Source: CAYXDO01 sp964463485 (GTDB lineage Bacteria > Myxococcota > Kuafuiibacteriia > Kuafuiibacteriales > Kuafuiibacteriaceae). From it: DNA of 30,763 nucleotides. This document shows, in pieces, positions 1 to 10,200 of this stretch. The stretch is from positions 1 through 30,763 of the forward strand of contig CAYXDO010000141.1 of NCBI GenBank assembly GCA_964463485.1, written 5' to 3'. The translations under genes were made by a program, and so were the position numbers. A model generated the notes under the pieces. It ran no database searches. It was not told the origin of the DNA and saw only the letters and a list, made by a program, of their open reading frames with translations. Position 1 is the stretch's first letter; each line of letters begins with the position of its first letter.

Positions 1-411
1 AGATCCGCCTCGCTATGAGTCCGAACGGCAACGCGTCGCACACCGATCGATCGCCGCAAGTCCGCTCACGACGACCGGCGGACGTTCTTTCCCCCCGCAA
101 AGTCCGCCCGTAACTTGGGTCAGCGCCGATCCCCGGCAGTATTTTGCTCGAGGCACCGCAAGAAACACGCGAGGTCGCTCCCGAAACGACCTCAGCCCAA
201 TGGGTTGGCTTCGGCAGGCTTCGTAGGCGTGGGCGTGAATCGTGGGCGTGAGCGTGGACGATTTCGTGGACGTGGGCGAGATACGTGGTCGTGGAGGTGG
301 ACGAAAACACTCCGCCGATACTCTCAAACTTCAAAAGTGGCACATCTTCATGAGCATTCCAACGATAGTATGCGACGCGTTCGGACTCATGGCCAGGCGG
401 ATCTGCGCCCA
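1..411 (-). repeat. Composite repeat element, copy 1 (truncated by window edge)
   Basis: Non-coding stretch with three recognisable modules. Module A (1-60) is almost identical to 20347-20406, and a shorter inverted version lies at 370-411, so this copy has terminal inverted repeats of about 40 bases. Module B (about 223-306) is an imperfect array of six-base units such as GTGGGC, GTGGAC and GTGAGC. Module C (about 65-222) matches 20104-20250 on the opposite strand and contains a hairpin, GAGGTCG (171-177) pairing with CGACCTC (187-193). About 75 bases between modules A and B (about 313-385) have no counterpart in copy 2. Open frames here are low-complexity Arg/Gly-rich products of the array and are not taken as genes. 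There is no transposase. It could be a non-autonomous mobile or recombination-shuffled intergenic element. Confidence 0.8.
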
Positions 412-433
412 TCTCATTCGCGAGGGCAAGCGC

Positions 434-467
434 AGGACGCTCACGATCGAGCTTCGTTGAGCGTCTC
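434..467 (-). terminator. Hairpin just downstream of the hydrolase gene
   Basis: GACGCTCA (436-443) pairs with TGAGCGTC (458-465), and inner pairs ACGA/TCGT can extend the stem with one bulge. It begins about ten bases after the stop codon of the minus-strand hydrolase gene. There is no T tract on the minus-strand side, so it is at best an atypical terminator or a 3' end stabiliser. Confidence 0.4.
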
Positions 468-475
468 GATCGTTT

Positions 476-1927
476 TCAAAGGCCGCACTCTGGGTACGAG
501 AGCGTGCTCGTGCAGGTCGGCGCCGCCTCACCTTCGATTCTCGAGACCGCCCATTCGATCGCGTAGGCGGCGCCTGCGGGGACGATCGTCGCGTGATCTC
601 GGGCCGGGTGAAGACACGAGCTCGTCTCCACGGGGGCGAATTGGTCGATGAGACATTTCTGTCGTTGGGGGGCCTGGAGATAGTCATCGTCGCCGGACAG
701 GAACAAGACGGGAGCCCCCGATGGGTCGGGCGTGACTCGGTTGGATTCGACCCTGTCGACATAGGCTCCGAACTCACACGGGGCTTGATTCGCAGCGCAG
801 CGTACGACGTCCGTGCGAAAGTCCGGATCGAGCAGCGCGCCCAAAGTGAGGGGAGGAACATAGTCTCCCCGGGCCCTCGCGAGCTCGGTGGCGAGCTCGG
901 CGAGGCAGAGTGTTTCGACCGCGTTGGTCACGTGGTCTCGGAGGTCCGGATGGAATGGGGCGTCGGCTCGGTCGAGGCCGAGTGAGTTGGCGGCGTCGGC
1001 GTAGAGCGAGAGTGACAGGATGGCGCGGCCGAGCCCGGAGGCCTCCTCGATCGGGGCGTCCGGGAATCGGGCGGCCTGCAGCAGGGAGCGGTCGATCAGC
1101 ACCCCGGCGATCGAAATCACCGCTCGGACTTGGAGCTCGGGTGAGTAGGACCGTGCGATGGCTTGCGCGGCCAGCACACCGCCGCCGCCCTGACTGTGGC
1201 CGGCGAGAATCACGGTGTCGTCATACGAACCGGGAGTCAGCGCGAAACGGGCCGCGCGCGCCGCGTCCAGGATGGAGTGGGCAGTGTCCTCGTTGTTACC
1301 ATACCCATGTACGCCAGCGTTGCCGAGGCCGGCATAGTCGGGCATGACAGTGATGAATCCGGCACCCACCCAGGGCAGGGCCAGGTGGGCCGAATCGTCG
1401 ACGACGGGCAGCGCCGAAGGGGCGCACCGATCGGCGAGACCGGTCGTGCCGTGGGCTACGACTACGATGGGTCGAGGTCGCGATCGGGGTGAGTCGGGAA
1501 CGAAGACACGTGCGATACCGACGCCGGGCTCGCCAGCGACGCGGTCGGTTCGGTAGCTGACCACAAACTGAGTAGCTCCACTCGTCACTTCGAGGTCAAA
1601 AGCCAAGGGTCCGATGCGATTGGCCAAGTTCTCCCGAGAGAAAGGCTCGTCGGTCGCACAGCGTACTATCTCGCCCCGTTGAGTCGGGTCGAAGGGTTCG
1701 ACGAGGGATGAGTACACGTCGCCCCGCCGATGGGTACACTCGATGGCGAAGGTCGGGTTGGGTCTGCCGTCGGGTCCGGCATCCGGGCCAAGTAGGCCAG
1801 AGTCTGGCCGCGGGGTCGGCGGGAGGGCGGTTCGCCTCGGGGGTCCCTCGGACTCGACCGAGCATGAAACCAAGAGCGGCAAGGCCCACGGGATCCACCG
1901 ACAAGTCGGTGAGAGGCAAGTTGGCAC
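476..1927 (-). CDS. Secreted lipase-like alpha/beta-hydrolase lipoprotein
   Basis: A 483-residue exported hydrolase resembling the secretory lipase (LIP, PF03583) family. The N-terminus has a short hydrophobic stretch ending in a lipobox, LLVSC, with Cys22 as the predicted lipidated residue, followed by a Pro/Gly/Asp-rich linker to about residue 58. The HGTTG turn at 159-163 followed by CAPS is typical of the family's oxyanion region. The nucleophile elbow GHSQG holds Ser245, the acid is probably among Asp413-415 (SGDDD), and the likely catalytic His445 sits in ARDHAT. Several Cys pairs suggest disulphides. The start is a GTG with no clear ribosome site; no ATG is available before the signal peptide. 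The gene is divergent from gspC across 204 bases. Substrate is unknown: ester or lipid hydrolysis is inferred from family. Confidence 0.82.
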   Translation of the reverse strand: MPTCLSPTCRWIPWALPLLVSCSVESEGPPRRTALPPTPRPDSGLLGPDAGPDGRPNPTFAIECTHRRGDVYSSLVEPFDPTQRGEIVRCATDEPFSRENLANRIGPLAFDLEVTSGATQFVVSYRTDRVAGEPGVGIARVFVPDSPRSRPRPIVVVAHGTTGLADRCAPSALPVVDDSAHLALPWVGAGFITVMPDYAGLGNAGVHGYGNNEDTAHSILDAARAARFALTPGSYDDTVILAGHSQGGGGVLAAQAIARSYSPELQVRAVISIAGVLIDRSLLQAARFPDAPIEEASGLGRAILSLSLYADAANSLGLDRADAPFHPDLRDHVTNAVETLCLAELATELARARGDYVPPLTLGALLDPDFRTDVVRCAANQAPCEFGAYVDRVESNRVTPDPSGAPVLFLSGDDDYLQAPQRQKCLIDQFAPVETSSCLHPARDHATIVPAGAAYAIEWAVSRIEGEAAPTCTSTLSYPECGL

Positions 1928-2070
1928 GGATGCAGGCTACCACGTGGCCCTGCTTTGGGCCTCGGGCAAGGGGCCAGCGTGCCATTCTGTCCCGAGCACC
2001 CCTCTGCTCTGCCATTTTGGCAACCTCGACCTCATCGGAAGAGGAAAGAACACCTCGTCGTTTCAAGGAG

Positions 2071-2099
2071 TTGACAGCGGCGCGCGCCGGCCCGAGATG
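2071..2099 (+). promoter_or_regulatory. Candidate promoter for the gsp operon
   Basis: A perfect TTGACA (2071-2076) lies 17 bases before a weak -10-like GAGATG (2094-2099), about 30 bases upstream of the gspC start, in the divergent spacer between the hydrolase gene and gspC. The -10 match is poor, so this is only a candidate. Confidence 0.3.
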
Positions 2100-2131
2100 G
2101 CACGCCGCCTGCTGGTGAGCGAGGTGTAGCC

Positions 2132-3085
2132 GTGGACACGTACCTCAAGGAGTATTTCTGGACCTTTCACCTGCTGGTGCTTGGGATCGCCGGGTTCTTG
2201 GTCGCTCGCTCGATCAACGTCTATGTCGCGGGGCAGTTGGCTTCACCCGCCGCGACGCTCGCGGCTGCGCAGAAGTCTGCGGCGGGCGGCGAGACCGAGG
2301 CTACGCGCAAGAGCACGATCCCTACGAACGCTTTTCTCGAGCGCAACGTCTTGGGCGCCGAGCGGGAGGATCTCACCCCGCCTCCTCCGGAGGCGCCGGA
2401 GTCTCCCGAAAAAGCCGATGCCGACAACTGCACTCAGAAGTCGAGTATGCGCGTGAATCTCGTGAGCACGGTCGTTTCGACTCATCGGCCGAGCTCCGTG
2501 GCGACGTTCGAGGACCCACAGACTCAGGACTCCATCACCCTTCGGGTCGGCGAGCAGCTGCTCAGCGAGGCGACGCTGATCGAGGTCCGCTGGCGCAAGG
2601 CCAAGGTCGATCGCGGAGGTCACTGTGAGTACTTCTCGATCGAGGACGAGGGGACGCCCTCCGAGGCTACTGCGGTCGCTCCGCTGCCGACGCCGGTGGT
2701 GGCGCAGGACGACGTGAAGGCCGTGCCCGACATGAAGCTCGGGGAAGGGATCAAGAAGACGGGCAACGATCAGTATGAAATTCCGCGACAGGAGATCGAG
2801 AACGTGCTCGGCAATCTCTCCGTCGTTGCGACTCAGGCGCGGATCGTTCCGTCGTTCCAAAACGGCAAGCCGAACGGCTTCAAGCTGTTCTCGATTCGCC
2901 CGGGCAGCCTCTATTCGAAGATCGGCGTCATGAATGGTGACGTGATCCAGAATATCAATGGGTACGAAATGTCGAGTCCCGACAAGGCGCTCGAGATTTA
3001 CTCCAAGCTCAAAGACGCTCAGAACGTCACCGTCGATCTCATTCGCGGTGGCAAGACCAAGACGCTCACGTTCAACATCCGCTGA
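2132..3085 (+). CDS. gspC: Type II secretion protein GspC
   Basis: Inner-membrane platform component that links the assembly platform to the GspD secretin in the periplasm. The 317-residue protein has a short cytoplasmic start, one membrane segment (about 11-33), and an Ala/Pro-rich linker. A homology region (about 100-172) follows, matching the part of GspC that binds the secretin N0 domain. A C-terminal PDZ-like domain (about 245-317) carries the pattern SIRPGSLYSKIGVMNGDVI, typical of GspC PDZ domains. The GTG start at 2132 is preceded by GAGGTG at a suitable distance. It is the first gene of the operon; gspD starts 12 bases after its stop. Assignment rests on domain order plus position. 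Confidence 0.9.
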   Translation: MDTYLKEYFWTFHLLVLGIAGFLVARSINVYVAGQLASPAATLAAAQKSAAGGETEATRKSTIPTNAFLERNVLGAEREDLTPPPPEAPESPEKADADNCTQKSSMRVNLVSTVVSTHRPSSVATFEDPQTQDSITLRVGEQLLSEATLIEVRWRKAKVDRGGHCEYFSIEDEGTPSEATAVAPLPTPVVAQDDVKAVPDMKLGEGIKKTGNDQYEIPRQEIENVLGNLSVVATQARIVPSFQNGKPNGFKLFSIRPGSLYSKIGVMNGDVIQNINGYEMSSPDKALEIYSKLKDAQNVTVDLIRGGKTKTLTFNIR

Positions 3086-3097
3086 GAGCCATCCCAG

Positions 3098-5731
3098 ATG
3101 ATGACATCGAAACGAACCTATTCCCCATCGAAACGAACCTATTCGACGCTCCAGCGATCCGCCGTCGCAGCAGCCCTCGTCGCCGTCACAGCGGCGACCT
3201 CTGGCTATGCGCAAGAGGTCCCGTTTCGAAAGCCGCTGATTTCGAAACCCATGACGAAGGGCGGAGGGGTCGCTCCGATCAGGCCGAAGCAACTGGAGCA
3301 ACCTCGAGAGAAGATCAAGCCGCCGGTCTTGCCGGCCCAACCAGCTCCAGAGGTGATCGAGGAGCCCGCGGGCTTTCGGGCGGACGTCGAAGGCGGCGAC
3401 TCGGGGCCCACCGTCGGGACCGTGCGACCGGCTGACGGCGAGCGCTGCCGACCCACCCGCGGTAAGTTGCTCTTCGAGTTCAAGAACGCGGACATCAAGG
3501 ACATCGTCGAGCAGATCTCGAAGCACACGTGCAAGAACTTCATTCTGACGAGCAAGGTACGCAGTCAGAAGTTCGACATCATCTCTCGATCACCCATTAC
3601 GGTCGATGAGATGTGGGAGGCCTTTCTTTCGGCGCTCGAAGCGAACGACTTCACTCTGGTCCTGGCCGGTCGTTATTACAAGATCATCCAAGCGACGGAC
3701 GCGACCCGTGCGCCCGTGGACATTTACGAGGGGGCGGAGAAGCGTCCGAGCGACGACCGAATGATCACGGTGATCTGGACGCTCAAGTACTCTCCTGACC
3801 TCAACGCGGTGGTGAACTACCTGAACATTTTCAAGAGTGGTAAGGGTCAAATCCATCCGTTTCCGCGCACCAACACGGTGATCGCGACCGATTTTGCGAC
3901 CTCGATCGATCGTCTGGAGCGAATTCTCTCGGAGATCGACCTTCCGGGTGTGCTCGAACGGCTCCACGTCGTGTCTGTCGAATTCGCTTCGGCGAGTGAG
4001 ATTGCGGAGAAGTTGGGTCAGGTCTTCGAGCCCCAAAAGGCCGGAAAGGGAGGGTCGGCGGCGCCCACCCCGGCGCGCCTCATCCCTGAAGGCGCGGACA
4101 CTCCGGCGCCGGAGGGTGGCGCGGCGAAATCGGGTGAGCCCGAGTATTATTCCGTCAGCAAGATCATTCCCGACGATCGTACGAACAAGCTGATCATCAT
4201 CTGCTCGGACGAGTCCTTCAAACAGATCATGTCGTTGAAGCGTCAGCTCGACACTCCGGCCGAAGCTGGGGAGGGTCTGGTCTACGTCGTTCGGCTTCGG
4301 CACGCCAACGCCGAGGACCTCGCGTCCACTCTGAGCTCGCTGGCTTCGGGCAAGCCCACGACCGCGTCTCGACGGACCGGTCGCACGGCGGGTGGTCCAA
4401 AGCCGCCGCCCGCGGCGGCCGCCTCGGCTGCGCCGAGCGCAGCGGTCCTCTTCGAAGGGGACATCAAGGTGACCTCCGACAAACCCACCAACTCTCTGGT
4501 GATCACCGCGTCGAAGAGCGACTTCAACTCGCTCAAGCGAGTGATCGCCCAGCTCGATGTGCCGCGGCTTCAAGTGTACGTCGAGGCCGTGATATTGGAA
4601 GTTGCGGTCAAGCGAGACCGTTCTTTTGGCGTGTCTTGGCACGGTGGCGTCAACGCGAGCATCGACGGGAAGGACTCTCCCATCCTCTTTGGCAACTCTC
4701 ACCGTGACTTCAGCTCGCTCTCGCTGACCTCGAATCCAATCTCTTTGGCCAGCCTGCTCGGCTTTGCCGGCGCCGTGCGCGGTCCGACTCTGGAGGGCAC
4801 CGAGACCCTCATTCAAGGCGGAATTCCCGCCCTCGGCGTCGTGCTGCAAGCGCTCGCGTCGAGCAACGACGTCAACGTCGTGTCGACTCCGAACTTGTTG
4901 ACCATGGACAACGAGGACGCCGAAATTCAGGTGAACGAGAAGCGCCCGTTCCCCTCTGGTTTGTCTCTCGGCGGACTCAGCGGCCTCTCGAACCTCGCGG
5001 GAAGCTCCAACCTGGGAGGGCTCAATCTCGGCGGCCTCGGTCTCGGATCGGTCTCGTTCAATCGCGAGGACGTCGGCCTGACTCTCAAGCTCAAACCGAC
5101 CATCAACGACCAGGAGACCGTTCGGCTCGAGCTCGACCAGGAGCTCTCCGACGTCGCAGGGACGGACGCGGTGACCGGTCAGACGATCACCTCGAAGCGC
5201 TCGGCCAAGACCGTCGTCGTGGTGCGCGACCAAGACTCGGTCGTGATCGGTGGCCTCGTTCGTGACCGAGAGACGACCGATGAGTCCAAAATTCCCTTCC
5301 TCGGTGACATTCCGTTGCTCGGCTGGCTCTTCAAGAAGCAGCAGAAGGTCTCCGAGAAGATCAACCTCGTGCTGATCCTGACTCCCTACATCATTCGAGG
5401 CCCCAATGACTTCCGGCGGATCTATGAACGGAAGATGTCCGAGCGCAGGGAGTTCCTCGACCTCTACTACGGAGAGTCCAAGGAGTATCGCTCGGAGATC
5501 GACTGGGAGAAGAAAGTGGGTCCGCTCGCAGCCTTCAGGAAGTCGATCCGAGAGGAGCTGCTCAAGCCAGAGAACGAAGGACCTGGGGACGGGACCGACA
5601 CGGTGATTCGGGCCGACGACGTGATCGAGATCGGTCCCGGCGGTGCTGGCGGCTCGACGCCCTCCACGCCTCCGCCTCCGCCGCCTCACGACATACCTCC
5701 GCCGGAGGAAGGTTCAGGCGAGGGCGAGTGA
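3098..5731 (+). CDS. gspD: Type II secretion outer-membrane secretin GspD
   Basis: Forms the multimeric outer-membrane channel. The 877-residue protein has a signal peptide with a likely cut after SGYA (residue 38). An N0 domain covers about 120-205, N1 about 220-285, N2 about 288-390 and N3 about 392-490. N2 and N3 both carry Ala/Pro/Gly-rich insertions. The secretin barrel domain is about 490-770, with the signature VVIGGL and the closing motif IPLLGWLFK followed by LVLILTPYI. A Gly/Leu-rich stretch at about 619-651 lies in the region of the gate and is unusually repetitive. The C-terminus is charged, then Pro-rich. The n-region of the signal peptide contains a 21-base-period DNA duplication (3105-3123 and 3126-3144) that doubles SKRTYS. 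No pilotin gene is evident nearby. Confidence 0.96.
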   Translation: MMTSKRTYSPSKRTYSTLQRSAVAAALVAVTAATSGYAQEVPFRKPLISKPMTKGGGVAPIRPKQLEQPREKIKPPVLPAQPAPEVIEEPAGFRADVEGGDSGPTVGTVRPADGERCRPTRGKLLFEFKNADIKDIVEQISKHTCKNFILTSKVRSQKFDIISRSPITVDEMWEAFLSALEANDFTLVLAGRYYKIIQATDATRAPVDIYEGAEKRPSDDRMITVIWTLKYSPDLNAVVNYLNIFKSGKGQIHPFPRTNTVIATDFATSIDRLERILSEIDLPGVLERLHVVSVEFASASEIAEKLGQVFEPQKAGKGGSAAPTPARLIPEGADTPAPEGGAAKSGEPEYYSVSKIIPDDRTNKLIIICSDESFKQIMSLKRQLDTPAEAGEGLVYVVRLRHANAEDLASTLSSLASGKPTTASRRTGRTAGGPKPPPAAAASAAPSAAVLFEGDIKVTSDKPTNSLVITASKSDFNSLKRVIAQLDVPRLQVYVEAVILEVAVKRDRSFGVSWHGGVNASIDGKDSPILFGNSHRDFSSLSLTSNPISLASLLGFAGAVRGPTLEGTETLIQGGIPALGVVLQALASSNDVNVVSTPNLLTMDNEDAEIQVNEKRPFPSGLSLGGLSGLSNLAGSSNLGGLNLGGLGLGSVSFNREDVGLTLKLKPTINDQETVRLELDQELSDVAGTDAVTGQTITSKRSAKTVVVVRDQDSVVIGGLVRDRETTDESKIPFLGDIPLLGWLFKKQQKVSEKINLVLILTPYIIRGPNDFRRIYERKMSERREFLDLYYGESKEYRSEIDWEKKVGPLAAFRKSIREELLKPENEGPGDGTDTVIRADDVIEIGPGGAGGSTPSTPPPPPPHDIPPPEEGSGEGE

Positions 5732-5738
5732 GGCACTC

Positions 5739-7504
<1,766 letters not shown>

Positions 7505-7505
<1 letters not shown>

Positions 7506-8758
7506 TGCCGGTCTACGCGTACAAAGGCCTCGACCTCCGAGGCAAGGAGGTCAAGGGCCTCCTCGACTCCGAGTCCCCGCGGTCCCTGCGAGCGGCGCTC
7601 AAGAAGGACGGCATTCGCGTCATCGAGCAGCGTGAGGAGAACGCGCAGAAGAAGTCCAAGGACGCAAAGACCACGGTCTCTGATCTCGCCAACACCGAGG
7701 TCGACTTCCGGCGTTATCTGGAGCGCATCACCGTCGCAGATGTCGCACTCTGCACTCGCCAGCTCGCCACTCTGGTGAAGAGCGGCATCACACTCATCGA
7801 GTCGCTGTCTGCGATCGTCGACCAGGTCGACAACGAGAGGCTGAAGAAGGTCTTCGGAGCGGTGAAGTCGACGGTCAACGAAGGCAGCTCCTTGGCCGAC
7901 GCCATGAGTCAGCACAAGGACGTCTTTTCGGAGCTCTACGTCAGCATGATTCGCGCAGGGGAAGCCTCCGGCGCGCTCGACCAAGTCTTGTTCAGGCTGG
8001 CCGACTTCATGGAGAACCAGGCGCGGCTCCGCTCCAAGATCCTGAACGCGATGTTGTACCCGGCGATCATGTTGGGCGTGGGTTCGATCGTCCTGGGGAT
8101 TCTTTTCGTAGTGGTGATTCCGCGAATCACCAAGATCTTCGAGCAAGTGAAGGCAGACCTCCCCATCCAAACCAAGCTCCTCATCTTCGTGGCCGACATC
8201 ATGAAGTCGAAGTGGTGGTTGGTCTTGTTGGTCATCAGCGCAGGCTTGTGGTTGTTCGTCCGTTGGAAGCGGAGCGAGGTTGGCCGCAAGCGCTGGGATC
8301 GGCTCGTGTTGAGAGCTCCGGTCTTGGGCTCGGTGGTCCGGATGGTCGCGGTGGCGAGGTTCGCGCGGACGCTCGCGACCCTCTTGCGCTCCGGCGTACC
8401 GCTGTTGACGGCGCTCGACATCGTCAAAGACGTGCTCGCCAACTCGCGGCTCGCGGAGGTCGTCGTGGACGCCCGGGACGCCATCCGGGAGGGCGAGCCC
8501 GTCGCCGCGCCGCTCCGTCGCAGCAAAGAGTTTCCTCCGATCGTCATCCATATGATCGCCATTGGCGAGGCCAGCGGGCAGCTCGAGAACATGCTCGAGA
8601 ACGCCGCCGACAATTATGATTTTCAGGTGAACCAACGGGTCGACACACTCACGACTCTCATCGAGCCCATCATGATCGTGGTGATGGGTGTCGGGGTGGG
8701 TTACATCGTGTTTTCGATTCTCGTCCCGATCCTCCAGCTCTCGCAGCACGTCCGATGA
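7505..8758 (+). CDS. gspF: Type II secretion inner-membrane protein GspF
   Basis: Polytopic core of the inner-membrane platform, thought to contact GspE and the growing pseudopilus. The 417-residue length is usual for the family. Two homologous cytoplasmic helical domains (about 72-180 and 280-385) each contain the GEASG motif (152-156 and 354-358). Membrane segments are about 183-207, 236-253 and 386-411. The start codon overlaps the gspE stop by one base (TGATG), which implies translational coupling. No anomaly seen. Confidence 0.95.
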
Positions 8759-8766
8759 GGTATTTC

Positions 8767-9333
8767 ATGACCGAAGCCAACTCAGCCCCGGCAAATCAGA
8801 ATCAGGTAGGCAGTCTTCATCTCGCATCGCGGCAGGGGCTCGTCGGTGAGAATCCGGCGAGTCTCGAGCAGGACGACGTCGAATTGCGGGCTCTTGAATT
8901 GCGGGCTCCTGACGTTGCCCGGCAGGAGACCGCGGCCCGGAGGCGGCGGCGCCAGCGAGGGTTCACGTTGATCGAGATCCTGGTGGTCGTGACGATCTTG
9001 GGGATCATCGCCGCGATCGCGGGTGTGGCCGTGATGAACCAGCTCGACCAGGCGAAGATCGACACCACGAAGATCCAGCTGTCCGAGATCGCCAAGGCGC
9101 TCGACATCTACAAGGTCAAGTACAACCGTTATCCCACGACCCAGGAGGGTCTCCAGGCGCTCAAGAATCCGCCCAAGGACGGCAAGCCCGTCATGGAGAT
9201 CATCAAGAAGGACGAGTGGGAAAACGACTTCATCTACGTGAGCCCCGGCCAGCACAACCCTTCGAAGTTCGACTTGCAGTCGAAGGGCCCGGACGGAACG
9301 GCAGACTCGGAAGACGACATCACGAACTGGTGA
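8767..9333 (+). CDS. gspG: Type II secretion major pseudopilin GspG, with a long leader
   Basis: Main subunit of the pseudopilus. The mature part is about 123 residues and begins at the prepilin cut RG|FTLIEIL with Glu at +5, followed by the hydrophobic helix. The C-terminus has the GspG calcium-site pattern (GPDG, then DDITNW at the end). From the ATG at 8767, which has GAGG six bases upstream, the leader is 65 residues; from the ATG at 8755, which overlaps the gspF stop as ATGA, it is 69. Known GspG leaders are usually under about 15 residues. The only in-frame alternatives near the cut are TTG codons (8884, 8899) without a visible ribosome site. The leader is rich in Glu/Arg/Ala and contains a 15-base tandem duplication (8881-8910). 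Confidence 0.93.
   Translation: MTEANSAPANQNQVGSLHLASRQGLVGENPASLEQDDVELRALELRAPDVARQETAARRRRRQRGFTLIEILVVVTILGIIAAIAGVAVMNQLDQAKIDTTKIQLSEIAKALDIYKVKYNRYPTTQEGLQALKNPPKDGKPVMEIIKKDEWENDFIYVSPGQHNPSKFDLQSKGPDGTADSEDDITNW
8881..8910 (+). repeat. 15-base tandem duplication inside the gspG leader
   Basis: GAATTGCGGGCTCTT (8881-8895) is followed directly by GAATTGCGGGCTCCT (8896-8910), differing at one base. It encodes ELRAL then ELRAP and helps account for the extended GspG leader. Confidence 0.9.
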
Positions 9334-9337
9334 TCAG

Positions 9338-10075
9338 TTGCGTCGGAGTGGCACAGAGCGCGTGCGACCTCGTGGGTTCACGCTGATCGAGATCCTCGTG
9401 GCGCTGAGTATCGCCACGATGGTGGCCGGCGCGGTCGTGGTGAGTGTCAACTCCATCACCGACGCGTCCCTTCACTCGACCGCCGTGGAGCTCACGGGCG
9501 CCATCAAGTACTCGTATGACCGCGCGATCATGCTTCGCCGCTCCGAGCGAATCGCCATCGACCTCGATCAAGGCACGTGGTGGATGGAGATGAGCGCGAG
9601 TCCGTTTGCGCTGTCCAGGGAGCTCGCCGAGGGGACTCGTGGAGAGACGTCGGCGGAGAGTCAGGCCAAGCTCGACAAGGAGTCCGGTCGCGATCGCCAT
9701 CGCGACGACGACGAGCTCCCGTCGGAGGCGGGCATGGCGCGTGGGTTTCAGGTGGAAGAGGAGGAGCTCGGCAAGCCGCGCAAGATCCCCAGCGGGTTGT
9801 CGGTCTCTCGCGTCTGGACCGCGCACCAGGAGGAGCCATTTCGCACCGGGACGGCCTATGTCCATTTCATGCGAGGGGGCTGGGCGGAGCCCGCGTTGAT
9901 CGAGCTCGTGGATTGTGAGTGGAGCAGAGTCGACCAGAAGTGCGCGGACGGAGAGACTCCGTCGATCATCACGCTCGAGGTTCAGCCGTTGACGGGGCGC
10001 GTGCACTCGAAGCCGGAGCGCGTTGACCCACCCAAGGCCGAGGAGCCCGACGGGCGTGAGGAGGGGGACGAATGA
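9338..10075 (+). CDS. gspH: Type II secretion minor pseudopilin GspH
   Basis: Minor pseudopilin of the pseudopilus tip. It starts four bases after the gspG stop. With the TTG at 9338 the leader is 13 residues, ending PRG|FTLIEILVAL with Glu at +5; a GTG at 9362 would leave a five-residue leader. The region after the helix, ending WWMEMS, fits GspH/FimT-type minor pseudopilins. At 245 residues it is longer than a typical GspH (about 170) because of a very charged segment at about 95-150 and a charged, Pro-rich tail. Order after gspG and before gspI supports the call. Confidence 0.85.
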   Translation: MRRSGTERVRPRGFTLIEILVALSIATMVAGAVVVSVNSITDASLHSTAVELTGAIKYSYDRAIMLRRSERIAIDLDQGTWWMEMSASPFALSRELAEGTRGETSAESQAKLDKESGRDRHRDDDELPSEAGMARGFQVEEEELGKPRKIPSGLSVSRVWTAHQEEPFRTGTAYVHFMRGGWAEPALIELVDCEWSRVDQKCADGETPSIITLEVQPLTGRVHSKPERVDPPKAEEPDGREEGDE

Positions 10076-10200
10076 CTCCAAGGCATGAGTCGGGACGAGC
10101 GACGCCCGGTCGCGAGTCGTGGATTCGGACCGGGACTGCCGACGACTTGGACTCTCTCGCCGGCACTTTCGGCGCCAAGGGTGACTTTGGGGATCGACGC

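Noticed and set aside
115..651. Arg/Gly-rich open frames across the left repeat element
   Set aside because: They come from the six-base array and run into the antisense of the hydrolase gene. Composition is that of the repeat and not of a protein family.
2243..3526. A 427-residue minus-strand open frame across gspC and the start of gspD
   Set aside because: It spans two confirmed genes and their junction and has no recognisable domain or start signal.
3590..5689. A 699-residue open frame on the minus strand opposite gspD
   Set aside because: It is Arg/Asp/Val-rich, mirrors the gspD codon pattern and shows no domain. gspD is a clear secretin on the plus strand, so this is an antisense shadow of GC-rich coding DNA.
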